Assembly (NCBI GenBank): GCA_902561585.1
Contig: CACEQK010000006.1
Location: forward strand, 1 to 52,308
Source of the DNA: an uncultured Pelagibacteraceae bacterium
Lineage (GTDB): Bacteria > Pseudomonadota > Alphaproteobacteria > Pelagibacterales > Pelagibacteraceae
DNA length: 52,308 nucleotides
Reading direction: 5' to 3'
The notes under the pieces were generated by a model. That model saw only the letters and a list, made by a program, of their open reading frames with translations. It was not told the origin of the DNA and searched no databases. Below are positions 23,523 to 31,526 of this stretch, in pieces. Numbering within the stretch: the first letter of the stretch is position 1; every line of letters starts with the position of its first letter. The position numbers were made by a program, and so were the translations under genes.

Positions 23523-24652
23523 TTCTTATAAACTTTACCTAAGTATGTTTTAACAAAAAATTCACGTTTTACCAAAAACTTCAAAAATAGATTTCTTATA
23601 TTTTGCATAATTTTGCTTGATAAGTGAAATGCAAAGAAATTAAAATTTGATCTGTTTCTAATAATTTTTGCCCTTTTTGATCTAATTTCAAAATAATTAT
23701 TTTCTTTATCAAGCTTGCCTTTTGTCAATAAATTAAATATTTCAAAAGCACTTTCTATAGACTGTCCAGCGCCTTGTGCGAGTGTTGGCAAAAATCCATT
23801 AAAAGCATCTCCAATATAAAATACTTTTTTATTAGTGGATGGAATAATTTTTGGTGTAAAATATAAAGGCCATGTTTTTATTTCATTTTCAAATATATTT
23901 TTAAATTTTGAATTTTGTTTTAAAATTATTTCTTGAATTAACTGTTTAACGTTGTCAGGTTCATATTTTTTACATCTCATGATGCAAACCATATTAAGTT
24001 CTTTTTTTTTATTTATTGGATAAAGAACAATATGACTGTTACTTCCAAGCATTAAACTTATATTATCTTCATTTATATCGAATTCAGATTTTGATTTTAG
24101 TATTACTCTCGCTGCAATAGCTTTTTTAAATCTTGGCTCATTTTTTTTCGTTTCAAAGAATGATCTAGTGTTTGAAAATATTCCATCAGCAGCAATAACA
24201 AAATCCACTAGATCATTTGTGTTGTCATCAAATTTAATAAGAACTTTGTCTTTAAGCTCAGAGACTTCTTTCATTTTTTTTCCAAATCTTAAATGCTGAG
24301 TGTAAATATCTTCTTTCAAAAATTCAATTAAAGTAGATCTTTGAAGTGTTGTGTATTTTGCTTCATGACTATTAAACTTAGATAAGTTTAAATCACATAT
24401 TTTTTTATTTTGAATATTGTAAAAATCTATTGTTTTTGGGTGAAATATTTTTTCATTATTTATTTTATTGAAATTAATTTGATTCAAAATTTTAATGCTA
24501 TTAGTTGCTAATTGAATACCGTAACCTTCTTCTAAAGACAAACTTTCCTCCCTTTCATAAACCATAAATTCATGATCGGTATTTTTTTTTAATAAGTTTG
24601 CAAGAGTTAATCCTGCTATACCGGCACCAATGATTGCTATTTTCTTTTTCAT
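23519..24652 (-). CDS. FAD-dependent aromatic-ring-type monooxygenase
   Basis: 377 residues of the class A flavin monooxygenase type (UbiH/salicylate hydroxylase group). It has the dinucleotide motif IAIIGAGIAGLTLANLL, the internal FVIAADGIFSNTRSFF (ADG at 155-157) and the second FAD motif FYIGDAFNGFLPTLAQGAGQ (around 278-297). The substrate is not predictable; a role in ubiquinone ring hydroxylation or aromatic catabolism is possible. Its ATG shares one base with the end of mutY (24652), so it is cotranscribed with mutY. Confidence 0.8.
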   Translation of the reverse strand: MKKKIAIIGAGIAGLTLANLLKKNTDHEFMVYEREESLSLEEGYGIQLATNSIKILNQINFNKINNEKIFHPKTIDFYNIQNKKICDLNLSKFNSHEAKYTTLQRSTLIEFLKEDIYTQHLRFGKKMKEVSELKDKVLIKFDDNTNDLVDFVIAADGIFSNTRSFFETKKNEPRFKKAIAARVILKSKSEFDINEDNISLMLGSNSHIVLYPINKKKELNMVCIMRCKKYEPDNVKQLIQEIILKQNSKFKNIFENEIKTWPLYFTPKIIPSTNKKVFYIGDAFNGFLPTLAQGAGQSIESAFEIFNLLTKGKLDKENNYFEIRSKRAKIIRNRSNFNFFAFHLSSKIMQNIRNLFLKFLVKREFFVKTYLGKVYKN

Positions 24653-25650
24653 TAAAATAAATTTGAAATTTGTTTGAATATTTTCTTTGTGAAACTAGGT
24701 ATAAATTCTTTTTTATCGTCTAAAGAGTGCCAACTATATTCTGATGGGATCTTATTGGAGAACTTGTAATATAAATTTATATTTAATTTTAAATTTGATA
24801 TGGAATTATTATAGTTGTTTAGCAACTTCCAGTTTCTGTTACTATTTTCTTTTGACTCTTTAATCATAGGTAAATTAAAATTTTTTAAAAATCCAAAATC
24901 GTTTTTTTTAGTTAAAGCAATTTGTTTCTTTTTATTTAAAAAACAAAAAATATCATAATTTTTATTTTTAAACATTTTTTTAGATGTAGTTCTAATTTTT
25001 TTAGATGATTTAAAATACTTACAGGTCTTGTTCAAACAGCAAACAACACATTTTGGGTCTTTTGGCCTACAGATTAATGCCCCGAATTCCATAAGTGCTT
25101 CAACAAAATCAGCATCTCTTTTGGTGTTGAAAAGCATCTTTGAGTTAGAATTTACTAATTTATTAAAATCAATTTTAGCTTCTTTTTTATTTAAATTTCT
25201 TGCGAATATTCTTTTTACATTTCCATCTAGTGCTATTCTAGGCTGATCGTAAACTAAACCTAGCAAAGCACTCCCAGTATAATCACCAATACCTGGAAGT
25301 TTTTTTATTTCATCTAAGGTTTTTGGCAATTTTCCTTTATAAAGAGTTATTATCTGCTTTGAACATGCATAAAGATTTCTAGCTCGCCTGTAATAACCCA
25401 GTCCTTCCCACATTTTTAAAATTTGTTTTTCATTACTTTTTGAGAGTGACTCAAGCGTTGGAAATTTTTTAGTAAATTTTTTAAAGTAAGGTAATACAGT
25501 TTTTACTTGTGTTTGTTGCAGCATAAATTCACTCAATAACCTATAATAAAGCTTTTTTGGCGACTTTTTGCTCACACGCCATGGTAGATCACGTTTGCTA
25601 TTATCGTACCATGCTAGAATTTTTTTTGATAAAGTTGGATCTAAATGCAT
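24652..25650 (-). CDS. mutY: A/G-specific adenine glycosylase MutY
   Basis: 332 residues. HhH-GPD DNA glycosylase core: E41 in the LSEFMLQQTQV block, helix-hairpin-helix KKLPGIGDYTGSALLG (116-131), catalytic aspartate D142 in ALDGNVKRIFAR. The 4Fe-4S ligands C194-X6-C201-X2-C204-X5-C210 are all present. MutY removes adenine mispaired with 8-oxoguanine, a defence against oxidative mutagenesis. The C-terminal NUDIX-like domain is shorter and more divergent than usual. Its start codon forms one palindrome, ATGCAT, with the divergent DUF721 start. Confidence 0.95.
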   Translation of the reverse strand: MHLDPTLSKKILAWYDNSKRDLPWRVSKKSPKKLYYRLLSEFMLQQTQVKTVLPYFKKFTKKFPTLESLSKSNEKQILKMWEGLGYYRRARNLYACSKQIITLYKGKLPKTLDEIKKLPGIGDYTGSALLGLVYDQPRIALDGNVKRIFARNLNKKEAKIDFNKLVNSNSKMLFNTKRDADFVEALMEFGALICRPKDPKCVVCCLNKTCKYFKSSKKIRTTSKKMFKNKNYDIFCFLNKKKQIALTKKNDFGFLKNFNLPMIKESKENSNRNWKLLNNYNNSISNLKLNINLYYKFSNKIPSEYSWHSLDDKKEFIPSFTKKIFKQISNLF

Positions 25651-26127
25651 AGTAAAAATAATAATAAATCACGAAACGTCATTCAAGGGCTCAGGCCTTT
25701 TTCGAGCTCTATCCCTAAGACTTTAAAAAAACACCTTAGAAAAGGTGGATACAATTATTCGAACATAGTGGATAATTGGACAAAAATGGTAAGTAAAAAA
25801 ATTGCTGATGCTTGTTACCCAATTACTGTGAAAATGGGAAAAGAAATGAGAGAAGGAACTATAGTATTGAATGTTATACATGGCAAAGAACTGGAAGTTG
25901 AGTACGAAAAAAATGAAATCATGGATAAAATAAATAGTTTTTTTGGATATAAATGTATAAGCAATGTAGTACTAAAAATTGTGCAAAATACAGTCAAACC
26001 AAAAAAGAGTTTTCCGAAGATAAAAGATTTTTCAAAAATTGAGGATAAAATGAGCAAAGTTAATGATGATACGTTAAAAAGCTCTCTAAATAATTTTTTA
26101 AAGGCATTTGATGAAAGAAATAATTAA
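25645..26127 (+). CDS. DUF721 family protein, DciA-like
   Basis: 160 residues. The body VDNWTKMVSKKIADACYPIT, then GTIVLNVIHGKELEVEYEKNEIMDKINSFFGY, matches the DUF721 fold, whose characterised bacterial members (DciA) load or assist the replicative helicase DnaB. A basic N-terminus and a long polar C-terminal tail (about 120-160) are present. It stands between mutY and dsbA-smc, an order seen in many Alphaproteobacteria. The ATG at 25645 overlaps the mutY start codon region divergently by 6 bp; no later ATG keeps the domain. The gene ends inside the start of the DsbA-like gene. Confidence 0.78.
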   Translation: MHSKNNNKSRNVIQGLRPFSSSIPKTLKKHLRKGGYNYSNIVDNWTKMVSKKIADACYPITVKMGKEMREGTIVLNVIHGKELEVEYEKNEIMDKINSFFGYKCISNVVLKIVQNTVKPKKSFPKIKDFSKIEDKMSKVNDDTLKSSLNNFLKAFDERNN

Positions 26128-26704
26128 AATTATTTATACATCTATTTTTTTATTTTTCTTTATTTTAACTGTAGAAGCTAAAAGCAAAATTTTAAGTTTA
26201 GGAAGTTCTGATGCAAAAGTTACCGTAAAAGTTTTTTCTTCTTTAACATGTCCTCATTGTGCAAACTTTCACATCACAGTTTTTGATAAATTAAAAAAAG
26301 AATACATTGATCAAGGTTTAGTAAAATTTGAACATCATGCATTCCCTCTAGACCTCGCTGCACTAAATGCTGAGGTAATCGTAAGATGCACATCAAGTGA
26401 TAAAAAAAAATTTGAACTGCTTGATAAAATGTATAACCAGCAAAGAGTTTGGGCTGTTGGTTCAGATATCAATAAAATTAATGACTCAATCAAAAAAATT
26501 GGTTCTGGCTTAAATTTATCTGAAGATAATATGAATAGCTGTTTAAAAAGTAGTGATGCTCAAGATAATATACTCAATCAAAGAATAGAAGCTCAAAAAA
26601 AATATAAAATCAAGTCCACGCCTACAATTGTGGTGAATGAAAAAGAATACACTGGCAAAGTAGATTACGAAAAATTTAAAAAAATTATTGAAAAAAATTT
26701 ATAG
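26111..26704 (+). CDS. DsbA family thiol-disulfide oxidoreductase
   Basis: 197 residues from ATG 26111 (a TTG one codon earlier is possible). Signal peptide 1-23 (ending VEA), then a thioredoxin fold with the redox motif TCPHC (C47/C50), HHAFPLDLAALNAE in the helical insert, and cis-proline loop KSTPTIVVNEKEYTG. Periplasmic. It probably forms or isomerises disulfides in exported proteins. Overlaps the DUF721 gene by 17 bp and its TAG is directly followed by the smc ATG. The dsbA-smc pairing is conserved in Alphaproteobacteria. Confidence 0.9.
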   Translation: MKEIIKIIYTSIFLFFFILTVEAKSKILSLGSSDAKVTVKVFSSLTCPHCANFHITVFDKLKKEYIDQGLVKFEHHAFPLDLAALNAEVIVRCTSSDKKKFELLDKMYNQQRVWAVGSDINKINDSIKKIGSGLNLSEDNMNSCLKSSDAQDNILNQRIEAQKKYKIKSTPTIVVNEKEYTGKVDYEKFKKIIEKNL

Positions 26705-29149
26705 ATGAAATTTAAAAAACTAGATATCACTGGATTTAAATCATTCTCAGATAAAACAACTTTTTTAATTGAGGATGGATTAACTGGTATAGTTGGACCT
26801 AATGGATGTGGAAAATCTAACATTGTAGAGTCATTGAGGTGGTGTATGGGAGAAAACTCTGCAAAAAGCATGAGGGGTTCTGGAATGGAAGATGTTATTT
26901 TTTCAGGAACTTCTAACAGACCTTCGAAGAATATTTCTGAGGTAACTTTATTATTAGACAATCAAAGTAAAGAAGGCCCAGCACAGTTTAAAGATTTTGA
27001 AGAAGTGTCAGTAAGAAGAAAAATTGAAAAGGATAAAGGTTCAAAATATTACATAAACGATAAAGAGGTACGAGCGCGTGATGTTCAAACGCTTTTTGCA
27101 GATTTATCAACCGGAGCGCATTCACCTTCTCTAATAAGCCAGGGAAAAATTGGCCAACTTGTTACTGCTAAACCAATTGAACGTAAAGCTATTTTAGAAG
27201 AAGCAGCGGGAATTTCTGGTATTCACGCAAGAAGACAAGAAGCGGAAACAAGATTAAATGCTGCTGAAAATAATTTAAAACGTGCCGATGAACTTAAAAG
27301 ACAACAACAAAAACAATTAGACAATTTAAAAAAACAAGCTGAGGAAGCAACGAGATATAAAGAAATCTCAAAAGAAATCAAAAAAGCTGAGGCAGGTTTA
27401 TATTATTTAAAGTTAAGAGAAATCGAACAAGATAAAAAACAAATTCAAGAAAAACTAGGCGAACTAGAAGACGATATAAGTGCAGTTAATATCGACTTTA
27501 ATCATAACAATTCTTTATTAGATGAAGAAAATAAAAAACTTGCTCCTCTTAGAGATAAAAAAATGGAAAGTGCTGCTAGCTTACAAAAACTAAATTTAGA
27601 CATGACTAATCTTGAAGAAGAAGAGTCTAGAGTAAAATCACTTCAGGAAAAATTAGAAAAATCTATTAAAACAATAGAGTCAGACCTAGAACGAGAAAAA
27701 AGTATTTCTTTAGATGCAGATTTAAATGAAAAAAGAATTTCAAAAGAAAAAGAAGAACTTTTAAATACAGAAAATAGTTTGCTTCAGGTAGAGGCAAATT
27801 CATCTAGAGAACTCAGAGAGTCAAAAGGTCAGTTGGATACTCTTCAAAGTCAACTTGATACCATGCTTGATCAATTAGAAAAAGACATTGATGAAGATAA
27901 AAAATTATCTAAAGAAAGATTTCAAGATTTAAGACAATTAGTCAAAAACATAACATCATCTCAAGAAGCTTATGCAGAAAAATTTGGAAAGGATAAATCT
28001 ATTCAAAGTGACTCTATTAAAAGGAAAGAAAGAATTAAAAATATAGATGTAGAGTTAGAAAATTGGAGAAATCTTAAATCAAATTCAGAAAAAATGATAT
28101 CTGAATTAACTGACAGAAAGAATAAATTACTTGCTGAAATAAATGAAAATCAAAGAAATCCTGAAAGAATAGCAACCTCAAAAGGGCAAAATCTTCAGAA
28201 CTTGGAAAACACTAAAAGAAGAAATGAAGAAATAGAAAATGAATTAATTGAAGCAGAAAAAAAATATAATTTGATCAATAAAAATATTAAAGAAATTCAA
28301 TCTAAACTTTCTGATTTAAAAGAAAACAAGGCAAGAAATGAAGCAACAATAGAGGGAATAGAAAACAGAAAGAAAGATTTATTATACTCAGTAAAAAGTG
28401 AGCTAAATATTGATAATGAAAATTCTATCTTGTCCCAATCTGATTTAAATAATATTTCTCCAGAAAATCTACCCTCTTTAGAGGAACAAACCCAAAAAAC
28501 TGAAAAAATAAAAAAACAAAGGGAATCTCTTGGTTCGGTTAATTTAAGAGCAGACGAAGAAACTAAAAAATATGAAACTGAAATAAAAAAAATGGAAGAT
28601 GACAGAGCTGACCTGTATTCTGCAATAGTAAAACTAAAATCTAGTATTGAAGAGTTAAATCAAAAAGGAAGGGAAAGACTTTTAGAGGCTTTTACGAAAG
28701 TTAATAGAAAATTCAATGAAGTTTATACAAAATTATTTAATGGAGGATCAGCTAAGATTGAACTTGTGGACTCTGATGATCCCTTAGAGGCTGGTTTAGA
28801 AATGTTTGTTTCTCCCCCGGGTAAACGATTACAATCAATCACTTTACTATCTGGTGGTGAACAGGCTTTAACTGCTTTGTCATTAATTTTTGCAGTTTTC
28901 TTAGTTAACCCCTCACCAATTTGTGTATTAGATGAAGTGGATGCCCCTTTAGATGATGCCAATGTAACAAGATTTTGCGCGCTACTTGACGAACTAACAA
29001 AAATAACAAACACTAGGTTTATTATTATTACTCACCATGCTCTTACAATGTCTAGAATGCACAGACTATTCGGAGTAACGATGGCTGAACAAGGTGTGAG
29101 CCAGCTTGTGTCTGTTGACTTGCAAAAAGCCGAAGAGTTAGTTGCGTGA
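26705..29149 (+). CDS. smc: Chromosome segregation SMC protein, short form without recognisable hinge
   Basis: 814 residues, far shorter than the roughly 1150 usual for bacterial SMC. The N-terminal ATPase half has FKSFSDKTTF and Walker A GPNGCGKSN (31-39), and the QGKIGQLVTAKPIERK block. A long coiled coil runs about 170-640. The C-terminal ATPase half has signature LSGGEQ (715-720) and Walker B CVLDEVDAPLDD (D743/E744), with the D-loop intact. I find no globular hinge in the middle: the residues there stay charged heptad-like (IKRKERIKNIDVELENW and so on). The frame is continuous, so this is not a split gene. It should act in chromosome compaction with ScpA/ScpB. Confidence 0.9.
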   Translation: MKFKKLDITGFKSFSDKTTFLIEDGLTGIVGPNGCGKSNIVESLRWCMGENSAKSMRGSGMEDVIFSGTSNRPSKNISEVTLLLDNQSKEGPAQFKDFEEVSVRRKIEKDKGSKYYINDKEVRARDVQTLFADLSTGAHSPSLISQGKIGQLVTAKPIERKAILEEAAGISGIHARRQEAETRLNAAENNLKRADELKRQQQKQLDNLKKQAEEATRYKEISKEIKKAEAGLYYLKLREIEQDKKQIQEKLGELEDDISAVNIDFNHNNSLLDEENKKLAPLRDKKMESAASLQKLNLDMTNLEEEESRVKSLQEKLEKSIKTIESDLEREKSISLDADLNEKRISKEKEELLNTENSLLQVEANSSRELRESKGQLDTLQSQLDTMLDQLEKDIDEDKKLSKERFQDLRQLVKNITSSQEAYAEKFGKDKSIQSDSIKRKERIKNIDVELENWRNLKSNSEKMISELTDRKNKLLAEINENQRNPERIATSKGQNLQNLENTKRRNEEIENELIEAEKKYNLINKNIKEIQSKLSDLKENKARNEATIEGIENRKKDLLYSVKSELNIDNENSILSQSDLNNISPENLPSLEEQTQKTEKIKKQRESLGSVNLRADEETKKYETEIKKMEDDRADLYSAIVKLKSSIEELNQKGRERLLEAFTKVNRKFNEVYTKLFNGGSAKIELVDSDDPLEAGLEMFVSPPGKRLQSITLLSGGEQALTALSLIFAVFLVNPSPICVLDEVDAPLDDANVTRFCALLDELTKITNTRFIIITHHALTMSRMHRLFGVTMAEQGVSQLVSVDLQKAEELVA

Positions 29150-29154
29150 ACTGA

Positions 29155-29439
29155 ATGACAATCCCTGAAGACTTTAAAACTCGCCTAAAAATTGCAAAAT
29201 CAAAAATAAAAAAACAATCTCAATTTGATAGCGAAAAAAGAGGCTCATTTATGGGCAGCGCTTTTAAATTAGGCACAGAGTTGGTGTCTGCTGTTGCAGT
29301 TGGGACAATAATTGGGTTTATTTTAGATAGTTGGTTTGATACTAAACCTTGGTTAATAATAATTTTCTTTTTTTTAGGTACAGCTGCTGGCATTTTAAAC
29401 GTAATCAGAACTGCCAACAGAATGCAAAAAGAAGAATAA
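29155..29439 (+). CDS. atpI: F0F1 ATP synthase assembly protein AtpI
   Basis: 94 residues with two transmembrane helices. The N-terminus is polar and lysine-rich; helix 1 (GTELVSAVAVGTIIGFILD) and helix 2 (PWLIIIFFFLGTAAGILNV) flank a WFDTKPW loop, the AtpI/Atp1 pattern of Alphaproteobacteria. AtpI helps assemble the c-ring. It begins 5 bp after smc and leads the F0 gene group. Confidence 0.88.
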   Translation: MTIPEDFKTRLKIAKSKIKKQSQFDSEKRGSFMGSAFKLGTELVSAVAVGTIIGFILDSWFDTKPWLIIIFFFLGTAAGILNVIRTANRMQKEE

Positions 29440-29455
29440 ACAAGATAAGATTTTT

Positions 29456-30190
29456 ATGGCAGGCAACCCGATGCAACAATTCAGCGTCCACAAAATTGGA
29501 CCTGAGATTAATATTGGTGGTATTGATCTATCATTTACTAATGCCAGCCTTTTCATGGTTATAAGTGCTGCAATAATTTTGATTTTTTTATTTGTGGGAA
29601 CTAAAGAGAAAAAAATTGTTCCAGGAAAAGTTCAACTAGTTGCTGAAATGTTTTACACCTTTGTAGCAAAAATGATTAGTGATACCGCTGGATCGAAAGC
29701 AAAACCTTACTTTCCTTTTATCTTTAGTCTATTTATGTTTGTTTTATTTTGTAACATGGTGGGAATGCTGCCATACTCATTCACAGTAACAAGTCATATC
29801 ATTGTTACTTTAATAATGGCTTTATTTATTTTTATTGCTGTAACAATAATTGGATTTGCTAAACATGGATTTAAATATTTAAGCATATTCGTTCCAAGTG
29901 GAGTTCCGGCAGTGCTTTTACCTTTAATTACAGTAATTGAGATTATTTCATATTTAAGTAGGCCTGTAAGTTTATCTGTTAGATTGTTTGCAAATATGAT
30001 GGCAGGTCATACAATGTTAAAAGTTTTTGGAGGATTTGTAATAAGTTTAGGATTATTAGGTGGATGGTTACCACTTAGTTTTTCAGTAGCATTAACTGGC
30101 TTAGAAATACTTGTAGCTTTTCTGCAAGCCTATGTTTTTGCAATATTAACCTGCATCTATTTAAATGATGCATTAAATTTACACCATTAA
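29456..30190 (+). CDS. atpB: ATP synthase F0 subunit a
   Basis: 244 residues, five to six transmembrane helices. The key motif LSRPVSLSVRLFANMMAGH holds the essential arginine R176 that faces the c-ring carboxylate. Downstream LEILVAFLQAYVFAILTCIYL is the last conserved helix. Subunit a forms the proton half-channels in the inner membrane. It is the second gene of the F0 group; as is normal in Alphaproteobacteria the F1 genes are in another operon. Confidence 0.97.
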   Translation: MAGNPMQQFSVHKIGPEINIGGIDLSFTNASLFMVISAAIILIFLFVGTKEKKIVPGKVQLVAEMFYTFVAKMISDTAGSKAKPYFPFIFSLFMFVLFCNMVGMLPYSFTVTSHIIVTLIMALFIFIAVTIIGFAKHGFKYLSIFVPSGVPAVLLPLITVIEIISYLSRPVSLSVRLFANMMAGHTMLKVFGGFVISLGLLGGWLPLSFSVALTGLEILVAFLQAYVFAILTCIYLNDALNLHH

Positions 30191-30192
30191 TT

Positions 30193-30200
30193 AAAGGAGG
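30193..30200 (+). promoter_or_regulatory. Strong Shine-Dalgarno site of atpE
   Basis: AAAGGAGG, a near-perfect anti-SD match, ends 4 nt before the atpE ATG. It is the strongest site I see in the window and agrees with the known need for many c subunits per ATP synthase. Confidence 0.8.
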
Positions 30201-30204
30201 AAAA

Positions 30205-30432
30205 ATGGAGTTAGAAGCGGCAAAAATGATTGGAGCAGGTCTTGCTGCAATCGCATTAGCAGGAGCTGGTGTTGGTATCGGAATTATTTTCGGTAACTAC
30301 TTATCAGGTGCTATGAGAAATCCGTCTGCAGCACAAAAACAATTTCCTAATTTGCTTTTAGGATTTGCATTAGCTGAAGCAACAGGATTATTCGGACTAG
30401 TAGTGGCTTTAATTATTTTATTTGCGTTTTAA
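30205..30432 (+). CDS. atpE: ATP synthase F0 subunit c
   Basis: 75 residues: two transmembrane helices joined by the polar RNPSA loop (38-42). Helix 1 has the glycine pattern GAGVGIGIIFG (20-30). Helix 2 contains the proton-binding glutamate E58 in GFALAEATGLFG. There is no Q or T pattern suggesting sodium binding, so this is a proton-type ring. Strong SD site upstream. Confidence 0.97.
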   Translation: MELEAAKMIGAGLAAIALAGAGVGIGIIFGNYLSGAMRNPSAAQKQFPNLLLGFALAEATGLFGLVVALIILFAF

Positions 30433-30439
30433 GTAAAAT

Positions 30440-31015
30440 ATGAGGCAATACTTGAATTTTTTTATAGCATTAATTGCTATACAAAGAGATTTGTATGCAG
30501 CTGAGGCTGGGATGCCTCAGCTGGATCCAAAGTATTGGGCATCGCAAGCTTTTTGGCTAATATTAGTTTTTACAGTTTTGTATTTTTCAATATCAAAATT
30601 TTATCTTCCAAAAATTAAAAACAATTTAGATGATAGAGAAAATAGAATTAAAGATGATATTGAAGATGCTAATAAATCTAAAGAGCTTTCTGAGAATAAA
30701 CTTAAAGAGTATGAAAAAATTTTAGAAGATGCCAAAAAAGAAGTCATTAAAATACAAATAGAGTCAAAAACTAAGTTAGATAAAGATATTCAAGAGAAAA
30801 AAGAAAAAATTGAAAAAGAAATTGAGAAAGAATTAATTCAAGCTCAAAAAGAAATTACTGAACTTAAGAAAAATTCTATTTCCGACATACATAATATTTC
30901 AAAAGAGATTGCTTCAAATATTATTGAGAATATATCTGGAGATAAATTAAATGAGAGTAGCATCAAGGCTGCTGTGGAAGAAATTTCAAAAAAAAATGTA
31001 GGTAAATATTTATGA
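30440..31015 (+). CDS. atpF': ATP synthase F0 subunit b-prime
   Basis: 191 residues. A transmembrane helix lies near the N-terminus, after MPQLDPKYWASQAFWLILVF, the hallmark of the b' subunit, and a long charged helix (about 55-190) follows to form the peripheral stalk with subunit b. A short hydrophobic leader precedes it (MRQYLNFFIALIAIQ). Alphaproteobacteria and phototrophs carry the b/b' pair. Overlaps the b gene by 4 bp. Confidence 0.92.
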   Translation: MRQYLNFFIALIAIQRDLYAAEAGMPQLDPKYWASQAFWLILVFTVLYFSISKFYLPKIKNNLDDRENRIKDDIEDANKSKELSENKLKEYEKILEDAKKEVIKIQIESKTKLDKDIQEKKEKIEKEIEKELIQAQKEITELKKNSISDIHNISKEIASNIIENISGDKLNESSIKAAVEEISKKNVGKYL

Positions 31016-31509
31016 CAATAGATGCGACTTTCTGGGTAATGGTATCTTTTTTCCTATTCATAGGATTGCTAATCTATTTTCATATACCTCAAAAAATCAA
31101 AAATGCCCTAGAAGAAAATATCTCAAACATTAAAAATCAAATTGATGATGCTAACAAACTTAAGGAAGATGCGAAAAATATTTTAATTGAACACGAAAAA
31201 AAAATAAGTAATTCAAAAGCTGAAGTAAAATCTATGATTTCTAAGGCAGCTGAGGATGCTGAAAAAAATATGATTAAGACTAATGAAAATTTTCATAACC
31301 TAATGGAAAATAGAAAGCGAAATGCAGAAGAAAGAATTAGGCAACTAAAGAATCAAGCTCTAAAAGATATTAAAAATACCTCGGTTATTATAGCGATCGA
31401 GGCAGTAGAGAAATTACTAAAAAATTCTCTAGATAAAAGCAAATTAGACAAAATTTACATATCTAGTATTGAAGAAACAAAATTAGCACTAAAGAAAAAA
31501 TCCAGTTAG
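31012..31509 (+). CDS. atpF: ATP synthase F0 subunit b
   Basis: 165 residues: N-terminal transmembrane helix (TFWVMVSFFLFIGLLIYFH) and a charged coiled-coil stalk helix to the end. It pairs with b' to hold F1 against F0. It is the last F0 gene; the carotenoid desaturase gene begins 17 bp after its stop with no terminator visible between. Confidence 0.93.
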   Translation: MTIDATFWVMVSFFLFIGLLIYFHIPQKIKNALEENISNIKNQIDDANKLKEDAKNILIEHEKKISNSKAEVKSMISKAAEDAEKNMIKTNENFHNLMENRKRNAEERIRQLKNQALKDIKNTSVIIAIEAVEKLLKNSLDKSKLDKIYISSIEETKLALKKKSS

Positions 31510-31526
31510 AATAGGCCATATTTATA

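Noticed and set aside
25028-25246. Plus-strand frame inside mutY with cysteines near its start
   Set aside because: It is the complement of the MutY Fe-S region and has no independent family features.
26705-29149. SMC shortened by frameshift or missing sequence
   Set aside because: Both ATPase halves are in one continuous frame and the coiled coil has no break, so a simple frameshift is not the cause. An in-frame assembly deletion cannot be fully excluded.
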